A stretch of 64,000 nucleotides of DNA from Bacteroides congonensis (GCF_900130125.1 NZ_FQXY01000006.1:62001-126000); one strand, 5' to 3'; numbered from the stretch's first letter, positions 26,901 through 35,972 are shown. The notes: generated from the letters alone by a model not told the origin. Numbers and translations are program-made.

Positions 26901-27028
26901 GTATTAGAGCTCCCATTTTCTGCCTGAACAGAATATGGAATAGGGGAACATAATAAAGCCAGCCCCAAAATCATGGAAATGCGTCTATGTTGCATCTTCC
27001 ACATTTCAACAAATGCATAATCTCTCAT
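23912..27028 (-). CDS. SusC/RagA-type TonB-dependent outer-membrane transporter
   Basis: About 1038 aa. After a long N-terminus (signal core MILGLALLCSPIPYSVQAEN) come the carboxypeptidase-regulatory-like domain (VKGTVLDENGEPLIGVSIVV), the TonB-box-like DEVVVIGYG, the plug (IESIEVLKDASSTAIYGSAG) and a barrel ending in VNVTF. There is no STN domain, so no direct sigma-factor signalling is expected. The start is uncertain: the ATG at 27028 gives 19 more residues than a start at the signal core, and the frame is open to 27070. A minus-strand TAGATTTG (27079-27086) is a candidate -7 box. No glycan-degrading enzyme adjoins the pair. Confidence 0.93.
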   Translation of the reverse strand: MRDYAFVEMWKMQHRRISMILGLALLCSPIPYSVQAENGSSNTMVQITAQTKTVKGTVLDENGEPLIGVSIVVKGTGTGTITDFDGKFSIDLSGGSKELLVSYIGYKDQTITVTGSSPLSVKMIPDTQALDEVVVIGYGTVKKRDLTGAVTSVKSGDITVSPVNNPMEALQGKVAGLDIMKSSGKAGADVDIQLRGTRSIYGSNSPLFIIDGIQGSYNQVNPADIESIEVLKDASSTAIYGSAGANGVVIITTKQGKTGKATVNFDAYVGVSGFAKFPHGMIGDEYVNLKREAWRTKNNEEYPEFMSTIFDKQGVLDAYDAGKWIDWVDEVMGKNGVQQNYNLSITGGTEKTKIFASLNYNNEEGLIKNDNRKRYSMRLNLDQSIFSWAKVGFNTNLTYTDGNTRNQSVFVNALTFLPLGDVYDAGGNINYEYCKDGGKVNPMADEAKDQYVNNTRSTYFTGNAYLELTPLKGLTFKSVLGTTLSNSRNGVFFGKKSIANITSGYQAPLAEIYNSAPYAYRWENVLTYNFTLAKDHSFGVTGITSYSKNQDEANESHAQGQELAAQSFHNLSAGTEKVQVASSFSQTQSMSYAFRLNYSYKGKYLFTFSNRWDGVSHLAAGHKWDSFPAAAIGWRISDETFMEKTQNWLSNLKLRAGYGVTGNSGRKDAAYSSTTGSYTYPSGVGFGNSAAGHIQYGGTYGNPDVGWEKSYNTNIGIDLGLFNGRVNLAADWYNTDTKDLLYSRTMPITSGIAAWGSPMKAWQNLGETNNKGIELSLNTQNIVKKNFTWSSNITFTANKEKIVSLPDGDVKAEKLFEGEAISVFYDFKYLGIWSTAEAEEAAKYGSKPGDIKVATDGSFNDKGIHSYSSNTDYFILGKKTPDWILGFQNNFTYRDFDLSFFVMARWGYMVNNDVITRYNPTTSLDNSPTGSDYWTPENQGAYLPRPGLHDKAADYKGFTSLAYMDGSYIKVKNITLGYSLPKKWLAKIRMEKLRVYATAYDPFIFAKEKLMRDLDPENNGASNFPLTKRFVFGVNVTF

Positions 27029-27078
27029 TCGTCTTAAGTTAAAGTTAATATTAATTATTTGACATAACATATTTGTTT

Positions 27079-27086
27079 CAAATCTA
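27079..27086 (-). promoter_or_regulatory. Candidate promoter -7 box for the second SusC
   Basis: Minus-strand TAGATTTG fits TAnnTTTG, 50 bp upstream of the chosen ATG. No -33 box was confirmed. Confidence 0.35.
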
Positions 27087-27255
27087 TAAAGAGACGCTAC
27101 ATTTTTTATTTTGTACCCACAAATAACTCATTATCATGCAAAAATTCTTCTTTTTCATTCTTTTTTTCCATATGTCTGCTTTAAAGAAAGGACTGACAAG
27201 TTTAAACATTGCCAACAAATTCTCTGTTTTATTGTTGAATGAAGAATAAAAAGTG

Positions 27256-27263
27256 TAAATTTG
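27256..27263 (+). promoter_or_regulatory. Promoter -7 box very close to a start codon
   Basis: TAAATTTG fits TAnnTTTG and ends 7 bp before the ATG at 27271. Transcription would then start at or next to the start codon. Confidence 0.5.
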
Positions 27264-27270
27264 TACTTGG

Positions 27271-28269
27271 ATGCCACTTAAACTAACCACATATTATAAA
27301 GGAAAGGATATTCCTGATTTATCAGGAAAGAATACATTCCATTCCAAAGAGCTGTTTCAAATCTATGAAGCAACTCCGGGATATACACCCTTATTAATAG
27401 TAGCGACAGAAGACGGCAAACCGGTGGCACGCTTACTTGCCGCTATCCGTAAGGCAAAGAGATGGCTTCCATCCTCTTTGGTGAAGCACTGCGTGGTATA
27501 TAGTGAAGGCGAAGCTTTGGATGAAACTCTCTATACTAATAAAGAAAAGGCGGAAGAAGTTTTCGGCGAGATGCTCGAGCATCTTACCCAGGAAGCATCA
27601 CGTACCTGCTTCCTTATTGAATTCCGTAATCTGAATAATGCCATGTTCGGTTACAAGTTCTTCCGAAGCAATGATTACTTTCCGGTCAATTGGTTACGGG
27701 TGCGAAATTCACTGCACAGTATGAAAAAGACTGAAGACCGGTTCAGTCCGTCGCGTATCCGGCAGATTAAAAAAGGACTTAATAGCGGAGCAAGAGTAGA
27801 AGAAGCACATACGGTAGAAGAAATACGTGATTTCTCACGGATGCTGCACAAAGTCTATTCATCCCGCATACGCAGATACTTCCCTGCCAATGATTTCTTC
27901 CGGCATATGAACAGTATGTTTATCAAAGGAAAACAGGCAAAAATATTCATCGTCAAATATAAGGAGAAAATTATCGGAGGTTCCGTCTGCATCTATTCCG
28001 GTGACAATGCATTCCTTTGGTTTTCAGGGGGAATGAGAAAGACCTATGCGATGCAATATCCGGGTGTACTCGCCGTTTGGAAAGCCCTGGAAGACGCTCA
28101 CGAACGAGGATTCCGACATATGGAATTTATGGACGTAGGACTTCCGTTCCGCAAACATGGTTATCGTGATTTCGTGCTTCGCTTCGGCGGAAAGCAGAGT
28201 AGCACGCGCCGTTGGTTCCGCGTCAGTTGGACTTGGCTGAACAAACTCCTAGTCAAATTTTATGTCTAA
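27271..28269 (+). CDS. GNAT/FemAB-like acyltransferase
   Basis: A 332-aa cytosolic protein with the fold pattern of GNAT/FemAB-like transferases. The C-terminal half shows IFIVKYKEKIIGGSVCIYSG, then LAVWKALEDAHERGFRHMEF and FMDVGLPFRKHGYRDFVLRF, as in this superfamily. The substrate is unknown; cell-envelope or lipid acylation would be usual. The ATG at 27271 is the first in frame and lies only 7 bp after a promoter box, suggesting a leaderless mRNA. The gene stands alone between the divergent SusC gene and the methylmalonyl operon. Confidence 0.7.
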   Translation: MPLKLTTYYKGKDIPDLSGKNTFHSKELFQIYEATPGYTPLLIVATEDGKPVARLLAAIRKAKRWLPSSLVKHCVVYSEGEALDETLYTNKEKAEEVFGEMLEHLTQEASRTCFLIEFRNLNNAMFGYKFFRSNDYFPVNWLRVRNSLHSMKKTEDRFSPSRIRQIKKGLNSGARVEEAHTVEEIRDFSRMLHKVYSSRIRRYFPANDFFRHMNSMFIKGKQAKIFIVKYKEKIIGGSVCIYSGDNAFLWFSGGMRKTYAMQYPGVLAVWKALEDAHERGFRHMEFMDVGLPFRKHGYRDFVLRFGGKQSSTRRWFRVSWTWLNKLLVKFYV

Positions 28270-28444
28270 ATGCAATCTCAAGATTACAAAACGACTTCTT
28301 GTGCCACTTCCCTACCATTTTTTATGCTTTATAACCCAACAATTAAATGCTGAAATATTTCTTTATTAGGTAAGAATTGTCTTTCTTTGTGCTGTTTTAT
28401 ACCGTATAAGCACATAATTAAAACCAAATAATAAAAGTATAGTT

Positions 28445-28849
28445 ATGAAGATTTCACACATTGAACATCTGGGCATCGCTGTAAAAAGCATCGAAGAAGC
28501 CCTTCCTTACTACGAAAATGTATTAGGTCTGAAGTGTTACAACATTGAAACAGTGGAAGATCAAAAAGTAAGAACCGCTTTCTTAAAAGTAGGCGAAACA
28601 AAAATCGAACTGTTGGAGCCGACTTGCCCTGAGAGTACCATTGCCAAATTTATTGAAAACAAAGGTGCAGGTGTTCATCACGTTGCCTTTGCTGTTGAAG
28701 ATGGCGTAGCTAATGCTTTGGCTGAAGCTGAAAGCAAAGAAATCCGCCTCATCGACAAAGCTCCACGCAAAGGTGCCGAAGGTTTGAGCATCGCTTTCCT
28801 TCATCCGAAATCAACTCTTGGCGTGCTGACAGAACTCTGCGAACATTAA
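28445..28849 (+). CDS. mce: Methylmalonyl-CoA epimerase
   Basis: A 134-aa VOC-fold enzyme that interconverts (R)- and (S)-methylmalonyl-CoA on the succinate-to-propionate route. H8 (in IEHLGIAV), H79 (in GVHHVAFAVED) and E130 (in LTEL) match the metal ligands of the family. It is the first gene of the methylmalonyl-CoA decarboxylase operon, 29 bp before mmdA, which supports the assignment over other VOC functions. Confidence 0.93.
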   Translation: MKISHIEHLGIAVKSIEEALPYYENVLGLKCYNIETVEDQKVRTAFLKVGETKIELLEPTCPESTIAKFIENKGAGVHHVAFAVEDGVANALAEAESKEIRLIDKAPRKGAEGLSIAFLHPKSTLGVLTELCEH

Positions 28850-28878
28850 TCATAAACTCTAAAAACTAACAAGAACTC

Positions 28879-30432
28879 ATGAGTAATCAACTTGAAAAAA
28901 TTAAAGAGCTTATTGAACGCCGTGCCGTAGCACGTCTCGGGGGCGGCGAAAAAGCAATTGCGAAGCAACATGAAAAAGGGAAATACACAGCACGCGAGCG
29001 CTTGGCTATGTTGCTGGATGAAGGTAGCTTCGAAGAAATGGACATGTTCGTTGAGCATAGATGCACGAACTTCGGCATGGAGAAAAAACATTATCCGGGT
29101 GATGGCGTAGTAACCGGTTGCGGTACTATCGAAGGACGTCTGGTATATGTTTTTGCACAAGACTTCACAGTTTCTGCCGGTTCATTGTCCGAAACAATGT
29201 CATTGAAGATCTGTAAGATCATGGATCAGGCAATGAAGATGGGTGCTCCATGTATCGGTATCAACGACTCGGGTGGCGCACGTATCCAGGAGGGTATCAA
29301 CGCCCTTGCAGGTTATGCAGAAATTTTCCAGCGCAATATCCTTGCTTCAGGTGTTATTCCGCAGATTTCAGGTATCTTCGGTCCTTGTGCCGGTGGTGCC
29401 GTTTATTCTCCGGCTTTGACGGACTTCACATTGATGATGGAAGGTACCTCTTATATGTTCCTTACCGGACCGAAAGTTGTAAAGACTGTAACAGGCGAAG
29501 ATGTAAGCCAGGAAAACCTTGGTGGCGCAAGTGTTCACTCTACCAAATCGGGTGTCACTCATTTCACCGCTAAGACAGAAGAAGAAGGTTTCGCGCTGAT
29601 TCGTAATCTGTTGAGCTACATTCCTCAAAATAATCTTGAAGAAGCTCCTTATGTAGATTGTACAGACCCGATCGACCGTCTGGAAGATTCTTTGAATGAT
29701 ATTATCCCTGACAGCCCGACTAAACCGTACGATATGTACGAAGTAATCGGTGCTATTGTTGATAATGGTGAGTTCCTGGAAATCCAGAAAGACTATGCCA
29801 AGAATATAATCATCGGTTTCGCACGTTTCAACGGACAGTCCGTAGGTATCGTTGCCAACCAGCCTAAATACTTGGCAGGTGTGCTCGATAGTAACGCATC
29901 TCGTAAGGGTGCACGTTTCGTCCGTTTCTGCGACGCATTCAATATTCCTATCGTATCATTGGTAGACGTACCGGGATTCCTTCCGGGAACAGGACAGGAA
30001 TACAACGGCGTTATCCTTCATGGTGCCAAATTGCTGTATGCTTACGGCGAAGCTACCGTACCTAAAGTAACTATCACATTGCGTAAGTCTTACGGTGGTT
30101 CTCACATCGTGATGAGCTGTAAGCAACTTCGTGGTGATATGAACTATGCATGGCCGACAGCTGAAATCGCAGTAATGGGTGGTGCAGGAGCAGTAGAAGT
30201 ACTGTATGCACGCGAAGCCAAGGATCAGGAAAATCCGGCGCAATTCCTTGCTGAAAAAGAAGCAGAATACACTAAACTGTTTGCCAATCCTTACAATGCA
30301 GCCAAATATGGTTATATTGATGACGTGATTGAACCACGCAACACACGTTTCCGTGTTATCCGCGCTTTGCAGCAGCTGCAGACCAAGAAGCTGACCAACC
30401 CGTCTAAGAAGCATGGTAATATTCCGTTGTAA
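28879..30432 (+). CDS. mmdA: Methylmalonyl-CoA decarboxylase alpha (carboxyltransferase) subunit
   Basis: A 517-aa cytosolic subunit that moves the carboxyl group from methylmalonyl-CoA to the biotin carrier; the related propionyl-CoA carboxylase beta chain runs the reaction in reverse. The acyl-CoA carboxyltransferase domains show [46 protein letters not shown] and the C-terminal [12 protein letters not shown]. No biotin carboxylase gene is in the operon, but BCCP and OadB-type genes are, which favours the Na+-pumping decarboxylase over a carboxylase. Confidence 0.93.
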   Translation: MSNQLEKIKELIERRAVARLGGGEKAIAKQHEKGKYTARERLAMLLDEGSFEEMDMFVEHRCTNFGMEKKHYPGDGVVTGCGTIEGRLVYVFAQDFTVSAGSLSETMSLKICKIMDQAMKMGAPCIGINDSGGARIQEGINALAGYAEIFQRNILASGVIPQISGIFGPCAGGAVYSPALTDFTLMMEGTSYMFLTGPKVVKTVTGEDVSQENLGGASVHSTKSGVTHFTAKTEEEGFALIRNLLSYIPQNNLEEAPYVDCTDPIDRLEDSLNDIIPDSPTKPYDMYEVIGAIVDNGEFLEIQKDYAKNIIIGFARFNGQSVGIVANQPKYLAGVLDSNASRKGARFVRFCDAFNIPIVSLVDVPGFLPGTGQEYNGVILHGAKLLYAYGEATVPKVTITLRKSYGGSHIVMSCKQLRGDMNYAWPTAEIAVMGGAGAVEVLYAREAKDQENPAQFLAEKEAEYTKLFANPYNAAKYGYIDDVIEPRNTRFRVIRALQQLQTKKLTNPSKKHGNIPL

Positions 30433-30463
30433 TCCAACTTTTCACATTAAAACAAGAACGATT

Positions 30464-31384
30464 ATGAACAAAACCAAAATCGGAATATTCCTTTCTTTGC
30501 TGTTGCTGGTTGGACTGACTTCCTGTGGAGAGAAAAAGTCGAACAACAAGCTAGTGCTGAACGAAGTCCTGATAGATAACCAAACCAACTTTCAGGATGA
30601 TTACGGACTGCACAGTGCATGGATTGAAATATTCAATAAATCATTCGGTAGCGCCGATCTGGCAGCTTGCTTGCTGAAAGTAAGCAGCCAACCAGGCGAT
30701 ACAGTTACTTATTTTATCCCGAAAGGTGATATACTTACGCTAGTGAAACCACGCCAGCACGCTTTATTTTGGGCGGACGGCGAGCCTAACCGCGGAACAT
30801 TCCACACCAGCTTCAAGCTGAATCCCGAAACAGCCAACTGGGTTGGCCTATTCGACTCCGGCAAAAAGCTGATGGATCAGATAGTAATACCGGCAGGCGC
30901 TCTCGGCCCTAACCAATCATATGCACGCATAAGTGACGGTGCAGCAGAATGGGAAGTAAAAGGAGCAAGCAGTGACAAATACGTTACTCCGAGCACCAAC
31001 AACCAAACTCTTAACAGTAATGCTAAGATGGAAAAGTTCGAGGAACATGATGCTAACGGTATCGGTATGTCTATTTCTGCTATGAGTGTGGTATTCTGCG
31101 GATTGATTCTTCTGTTCATTGCTTTCAAAGTTGTCGGCAAAGTTGCAGTCAACTTAAGCAAGCGCAATACTATGAGAACGAAAGGCGTCGACAAACAAGA
31201 AGCGAAAGAGCTGTCACAGGCTCCGGGCGAAGTTTACGCTGCCATTTCTATGGCATTGCACGAAATGCAGGATGAAGTACACGACGTAGAAGATACAGTA
31301 CTGACCATCACTCGTGTGAAACGCAGCTACTCACCGTGGAGTTCGAAGATTTACACGTTGCGTGAAACTCCTCCCAGAAAGTAA
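30464..31384 (+). CDS. LTD lipoprotein fused to an OadG-type decarboxylase subunit
   Basis: A 306-aa two-part protein. The N-terminus is a lipoprotein signal with lipobox LTSC (C21), followed by a lamin-tail-like domain (about 30-180: NKLVLNEVLIDNQTNF, HSAWIEIFNKS, GPNQSYARISDG). A single membrane segment (about 204-226, ISAMSVVFCGLILLFIAFKV) and a charged cytosolic tail match OadG-type gamma subunits, which hold the decarboxylase complex together. The ATG at 30464 is chosen over the open frame from 30413 because it gives the lipoprotein signal directly. A fused extracytoplasmic domain on OadG is unusual outside Bacteroidetes; its role is unknown. Confidence 0.75.
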   Translation: MNKTKIGIFLSLLLLVGLTSCGEKKSNNKLVLNEVLIDNQTNFQDDYGLHSAWIEIFNKSFGSADLAACLLKVSSQPGDTVTYFIPKGDILTLVKPRQHALFWADGEPNRGTFHTSFKLNPETANWVGLFDSGKKLMDQIVIPAGALGPNQSYARISDGAAEWEVKGASSDKYVTPSTNNQTLNSNAKMEKFEEHDANGIGMSISAMSVVFCGLILLFIAFKVVGKVAVNLSKRNTMRTKGVDKQEAKELSQAPGEVYAAISMALHEMQDEVHDVEDTVLTITRVKRSYSPWSSKIYTLRETPPRK

Positions 31385-31408
31385 GTCACCCTATAAAAAG
31401 TAAAAACG

Positions 31409-31840
31409 ATGAAAGAATATAAATATAAAATCAACGGTAACTCATATAAAGTAACCATCGGAGATATTGAAGACAACATCGCTCATGTAGAAGTGAACGG
31501 TACACATTATAAAGTAGAAATGGAGAAACAACCCAAAGCGGCTGCAAAGCCAGTAGTGGTACGTCCTATGCCTAACGCGCCTGCCGCTCCTACCCAAGTA
31601 GTGAAACCGGCTGCTCCGTCTACCGGCAAATCTGGCGTCAAGTCTCCGCTACCGGGTGTTATCCTCGACATCAAAGTGAATGTAGGCGATACTGTAAAGA
31701 AAGGACAGACCATCATTATATTGGAAGCCATGAAGATGGAAAACAATATCAATGCGGACAAAGACGGCAAGATTACTGCCATCAATGTAAATAAGGGAGA
31801 TTCTGTTCTCGAAGGTAATGACCTCGTAATTATCGAATAA
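31409..31840 (+). CDS. Biotin carboxyl carrier protein
   Basis: A 143-aa carrier whose biotin is carboxylated by MmdA and decarboxylated by the membrane subunit. An Ala/Pro-rich linker (about 42-72) leads into the biotinyl domain, with the biotin lysine K109 in EAMKM, 34 residues from the C-terminus, the usual spacing. It lies 24 bp after the LTD-OadG gene and 1 bp before the OadB-type gene. Confidence 0.95.
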   Translation: MKEYKYKINGNSYKVTIGDIEDNIAHVEVNGTHYKVEMEKQPKAAAKPVVVRPMPNAPAAPTQVVKPAAPSTGKSGVKSPLPGVILDIKVNVGDTVKKGQTIIILEAMKMENNINADKDGKITAINVNKGDSVLEGNDLVIIE

Positions 31841-31841
31841 T

Positions 31842-33002
31842 ATGGGAGATTTTATAAACTTTTTAGGAAACAACCTTGCCGACTTCTGGACCTACACGGG
31901 TTTTGCCAACGCTACCGTAGGACACGTGGTGATGATCCTCGTAGGCTTGGTGTTCATCTATTTGGCGATAGCCAAAGAGTTCGAGCCGATGTTGCTGATT
32001 CCTATCGGGTTCGGTATGCTGATCGGTAATATACCTTTTAATATGGATGCCGGTCTGAAAGTCGGTATTTACGAAGAAGGTTCAGTTTTGAATATATTGT
32101 ATCAGGGAGTAACTTCCGGATGGTATCCGCCACTCATATTCTTGGGTATCGGCGCCATGACGGACTTCTCGGCACTTATCTCTAACCCGAAACTGATGTT
32201 GATCGGTGCTGCTGCACAGTTCGGTATCTTCGGCGCATACATGATTGCATTGGAAATAGGTTTCGACCCGATGCAAGCCGGAGCAATCGGTATCATTGGT
32301 GGAGCAGACGGTCCGACCGCCATCTTCCTCTCATCCAAGCTGGCACCTAACTTAATGGGAGCCATTGCGGTGTCCGCCTACTCCTATATGGCGTTGGTTC
32401 CGGTGATACAGCCGCCTATCATGCGACTGCTCACCACCAAACACGAACGCGTCATCCGCATGAAACCGCCGCGTGCCGTTTCTCACACGGAGAAGGTGAT
32501 TTTCCCGATTATCGGTTTGTTGCTGACTTGCTTCCTGGTTCCTTCCGGTTTGCCTTTGCTCGGTATGCTGTTCTTCGGTAACCTGTTGAAAGAAAGTGGT
32601 GTAACCCGTCGTCTTGCCAATACAGCAAGCGGCCCGTTGATTGACACGATCACTATCCTGTTAGGTTTGACAGTAGGTGCTTCTACCCAAGCTTCTGAAT
32701 TCCTTACTATCGACTCTATCAAGATTTTCGCTCTCGGTGCATTGTCATTCATTATTGCAACTGCGTCAGGTGTAATCTTCGTCAAGATCTTCAATCTCTT
32801 CCTGAAGAAGGGTAACAAGATTAATCCGTTGATCGGTAATGCAGGTGTATCTGCCGTTCCCGACTCGGCACGTATCTCACAAGTCATCGGTTTGGAATAC
32901 GACCCGACCAACTACCTGTTGATGCACGCTATGGGTCCGAACGTTGCCGGAGTAATCGGTTCAGCAGTTGCTGCCGGTATCCTGCTGGGATTCTTGATGT
33001 AG
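31842..33002 (+). CDS. Na+-pumping decarboxylase beta subunit (methylmalonyl-CoA type)
   Basis: This 386-aa polytopic inner-membrane subunit decarboxylates carboxybiotin and uses the energy to export Na+. OadB-family motifs include GADGPTAIFLSSKLAP (with the conserved Asp in a membrane segment), NTASGPLIDTI and INPLIGNAGVSAVPDSARI. It starts 1 bp after the BCCP stop. A second OadB copy is at 44971-46206. A perfect 28-bp palindrome with a T-run follows and ends the operon. Confidence 0.95.
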   Translation: MGDFINFLGNNLADFWTYTGFANATVGHVVMILVGLVFIYLAIAKEFEPMLLIPIGFGMLIGNIPFNMDAGLKVGIYEEGSVLNILYQGVTSGWYPPLIFLGIGAMTDFSALISNPKLMLIGAAAQFGIFGAYMIALEIGFDPMQAGAIGIIGGADGPTAIFLSSKLAPNLMGAIAVSAYSYMALVPVIQPPIMRLLTTKHERVIRMKPPRAVSHTEKVIFPIIGLLLTCFLVPSGLPLLGMLFFGNLLKESGVTRRLANTASGPLIDTITILLGLTVGASTQASEFLTIDSIKIFALGALSFIIATASGVIFVKIFNLFLKKGNKINPLIGNAGVSAVPDSARISQVIGLEYDPTNYLLMHAMGPNVAGVIGSAVAAGILLGFLM

Positions 33003-33074
33003 GGGCAAGGTGCTCCTGCCGTGTTTCCATTCGGTATGCCTTAAAACTATAAAAGTAGATTTTTCTACTGCGAA

Positions 33075-33109
33075 CATGCCTCTTTCCCGGGAAAGAGGCA
33101 TGTTTTATT
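33075..33109 (+). terminator. Methylmalonyl operon terminator
   Basis: A perfect palindrome of two 14-bp arms (33075-33102), CATGCCTCTTTCCC and its reverse complement without a spacer, is followed by TTTTATT. It lies 72 bp after the OadB stop. Confidence 0.85.
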
Positions 33110-33257
33110 ATCACTCTTTTCGTTGTATCACATTCCTCTGCCATGTTATCCAGTGTTATCGGTACGTTAATCTATCTGAAACATATTACGAATATTTCGT
33201 AAATGCAATAATTTTAGTAACTTGCAACTCATTAACAACACACTAAAATTACGATTT

Positions 33258-34571
33258 ATGAAACGGTTACTTCTATTGTTCCTGCTCTGTCCCACCACCC
33301 TGTTAATGGCACAGCACCTCGACCCTATCCAGGAAGCAATGGCAAACTATGATTACGAGGCAGCACTTTCTCTTATTGCGGCAAAAAAGCCCACCACTCC
33401 CCTGCTCCTGCAAAAAGGAAAAGCATTGCGGGGGCTAGGACTCAACACAGAAGCACTTTCCACCTATCAGGAGATTATCACGAACGACACCACAAATAGC
33501 CGTGCATTTATTGAAGCAGCCGAATGTTGCCGTATGCTTGCCAAAAGTAATCAGGCACTGAAGTATTACGAACGGGCACTCGACCTCAATCCGGAAAACA
33601 AATATGTCCGTATCCAATATATCAACCTGCTCCTATCCCTGCAAAAATTCAGGGACGCATTAGGGGAAAGCAGTTTGATGACAGAGAAAGACAGTTCCGC
33701 TATTGCCCTGCACTTGCAGGCACAAAGTTTCGAAGGAATGGGTGAACCGCTCCCCGCAGCCGGGTGCTATTACAATATTCAGGAGAAATATCCGAGCGAT
33801 TATCTTGCCGCCGCCAAACTGGGCGCTATAAATATAGCAGGTTCCTACTTCGACGAAGCCATCGAAGCCACAGAGAAATACCGGCAAATCGACACTACCA
33901 ATATCGCAGTCAACCGCCAGAATGCTTTGGCGTACTGTTTGAAACAAGATTATCCTACCGCAATTCGCCGTTATCAATACTTGGTGAACCAAGGAGACAG
34001 CTCCTTCCATACTTGCTACTATCTTGGCATCAGTTATTATGCAATAGAAAGATATTACGAAGCACATGACTTTTTGGAAGCCGCCCGGAAATACGATCCG
34101 GAAAATGTAAACCTTCTCTATTATCTCGGACGTGCCTGCGCCAAAACTTCGTGGAAAAAACAGGGAGTAGAGTATTTGGAACAGGCTATCAACCTGTCGA
34201 TACCCAAAGACAGTAGCATGACGCGGCTTTACATCGGTATGACCGATTGTTACAAGATGGCACAGATGTATAAAGAGCAACTGGCATCCATGAAAGAACG
34301 TTATCAGAAATACGACAGGCAAAATCACAAAATTCTGTATGACATGGCACACCTATCCTTTTCTGCCTTGAAAGACAAGAAAAGCACAGAGCGTTATTTG
34401 GAAGCATTCTTGAAAACACGCCCTAAAGATGATAAGACCGGGCAAGCTAAATTGAACGAAAAAGGTGAACTTGTTTTGGGAATGGCCAATTATTATAACG
34501 CTGCCGCCAACTGGCTGAAAGATTTGAAAAGCAAACAGAAAATTGAAGATTTCTTTCAGAATGGAAAATGA
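33258..34571 (+). CDS. Exported TPR-repeat protein
   Basis: A 437-aa protein with a signal peptide (MKRLLLLFLLCPTTLLMAQ, cleavage near residue 19) and about seven TPR units (for example AECCRMLAKSNQALKYYERA and LYYLGRACAKTSWKKQGVEY). It is probably periplasmic or membrane-associated, acting as a binding scaffold; partner unknown. The ATG at 33258 is preferred to the open frame from 33222 because it gives the signal peptide. It has its own upstream region and a shared terminator with fba. Confidence 0.8.
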   Translation: MKRLLLLFLLCPTTLLMAQHLDPIQEAMANYDYEAALSLIAAKKPTTPLLLQKGKALRGLGLNTEALSTYQEIITNDTTNSRAFIEAAECCRMLAKSNQALKYYERALDLNPENKYVRIQYINLLLSLQKFRDALGESSLMTEKDSSAIALHLQAQSFEGMGEPLPAAGCYYNIQEKYPSDYLAAAKLGAINIAGSYFDEAIEATEKYRQIDTTNIAVNRQNALAYCLKQDYPTAIRRYQYLVNQGDSSFHTCYYLGISYYAIERYYEAHDFLEAARKYDPENVNLLYYLGRACAKTSWKKQGVEYLEQAINLSIPKDSSMTRLYIGMTDCYKMAQMYKEQLASMKERYQKYDRQNHKILYDMAHLSFSALKDKKSTERYLEAFLKTRPKDDKTGQAKLNEKGELVLGMANYYNAAANWLKDLKSKQKIEDFFQNGK

Positions 34572-34612
34572 TAATTTCTTTTTAGACAGAAGACCTCTTT
34601 AGCACCAATTAA

Positions 34613-34645
34613 AAAGGCTGCCACCGTTAACCGGAAGCAGCCTTT
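34613..34645. terminator. Bidirectional terminator between the TPR gene and fba
   Basis: AAAGGCTGC (34613-34621) pairs with GCAGCCTTT (34637-34645). A-rich sequence precedes and T-rich sequence follows, so it can serve both converging genes. Confidence 0.7.
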
Positions 34646-34671
34646 CTTATTATATTGGAATAAGCTGATGA

Positions 34672-35676
34672 TTACTGAGCCAATTTGTTATCAGAACCAA
34701 GTACGTTGATGATTTTGTGCTTGTACAATTTTTCCATATTGTCACGAGCCGGACCAAGATACTTACGCGGGTCGAATTCAGCCGGTTTTTCAGCGAATAC
34801 CTGACGGATAGCAGCAGTCATAGCCAAGCGAGAGTCAGAATCGATGTTGATCTTGCAAACTGCAGAAGTAGCAGCTTTACGCAACCATTCTTCAGGAATA
34901 CCGATAGCAGCTTTCAGGTTACCACCGAACTTGTTGATAGTTGCAACTTCTTCCTGAGGAACTGAAGATGAACCGTGAAGAACGATAGGGAATCCCGGAA
35001 GTTTTTCCATTACAGCGTCCAATACTTCGAATGCCAATGGAGGAGGAACCATCATACCTGTAGCCGGGTCAATGTGACATTGTTCCGGAGTAAATTTGTA
35101 TGCACCGTGAGAAGTACCGATTGAGATAGCCAAAGAGTCGCAACCTGTGCGAGTAGCGAAATCAATAACTTCTTCAGGGTCAGTATATGTGTGGTGGTCA
35201 GCAGAAACTTCATCTTCTACACCTGCCAATACGCCAAGTTCACCTTCAACTGTTACGTCAAACTGATGAGCGTATTCAACCACTTTCTTAGTCAATGCAA
35301 CGTTTTCTTCGTAAGGAAGGTGAGAACCGTCGATCATAACTGAAGAGAAACCAGAGTCGATACAAGATTTGCAAGTTTCGAAAGTATCTCCGTGATCAAG
35401 GTGAAGAACGATTTCCGGATGTGCGCAGCCTAATTCTTTAGCATATTCTACAGCACCCTGAGCCATGTAACGCAACAAAGTAGCGTTAGCATACTGACGG
35501 GCACCTTTAGAAACCTGAAGAATCACAGGAGATTTAGTTTCAACAGCAGCCTTGATGATAGCTTGCATCTGTTCCATATTGTTGAAGTTGAATGCCGGGA
35601 TAGCATATCCACCTTTGATAGCCTTAGCAAACATTTCTTTCGTGTTTACCAATCCTAAATCTTTGTAATTTACCAT
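34672..35676 (-). CDS. fba: Class II fructose-bisphosphate aldolase
   Basis: The 334-aa zinc-dependent glycolytic enzyme that cleaves fructose-1,6-bisphosphate. Family motifs are AIPAFNFNNMEQMQAI near the N-terminus, the zinc-site VLHLDHGDTFETCK, VEGELGVLAGVEDE, and the phosphate-binding FPIVLHGSSSVPQEEV. Full length. Codon use is strongly optimised, as expected for high expression. The minus-strand promoter is at 35716-35746. Confidence 0.96.
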   Translation of the reverse strand: MVNYKDLGLVNTKEMFAKAIKGGYAIPAFNFNNMEQMQAIIKAAVETKSPVILQVSKGARQYANATLLRYMAQGAVEYAKELGCAHPEIVLHLDHGDTFETCKSCIDSGFSSVMIDGSHLPYEENVALTKKVVEYAHQFDVTVEGELGVLAGVEDEVSADHHTYTDPEEVIDFATRTGCDSLAISIGTSHGAYKFTPEQCHIDPATGMMVPPPLAFEVLDAVMEKLPGFPIVLHGSSSVPQEEVATINKFGGNLKAAIGIPEEWLRKAATSAVCKINIDSDSRLAMTAAIRQVFAEKPAEFDPRKYLGPARDNMEKLYKHKIINVLGSDNKLAQ

Positions 35677-35715
35677 TTTGTTTAAAGTTTATTGTTAGTG
35701 AATAAAAATTCTACG

Positions 35716-35746
35716 CAAAAGTAAGCATTATCCACCGAATAACGAA
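35716..35746 (-). promoter_or_regulatory. fba promoter
   Basis: Minus-strand TACTTTTG (35723-35716) fits TAnnTTTG. TTCG at 35746-35743, 19 bp upstream, is one base off the -33 TTTG. Confidence 0.6.
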
Positions 35747-35942
35747 CATCGGAAAGAAAAATATAGTAGAAAAAGGTTTAAATCAGACATCAAATTCCAG
35801 TAGGAAAGCTCGCCCGGCATTAGATTGTAATGTCCACCTTGCAAACAAATGACTAAAAGATAGAATAGCCAGGCAGCAGATAATCCAATTACCCCAATAG
35901 GGCACTAAAGTACTTTATCATCTTTTTTTTCTGCAAAACCTT

Positions 35943-35972
35943 TTTCTATTTCAAGGAAATACATTATCTTTG
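35943..35972 (+). promoter_or_regulatory. rpmE2 promoter
   Basis: TATCTTTG at 35965-35972 fits TAnnTTTG. TTTC at 35943-35946, 18 bp upstream, is near the -33 consensus. It lies 75 bp before the rpmE2 ATG, leaving room for a leader. Confidence 0.65.
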
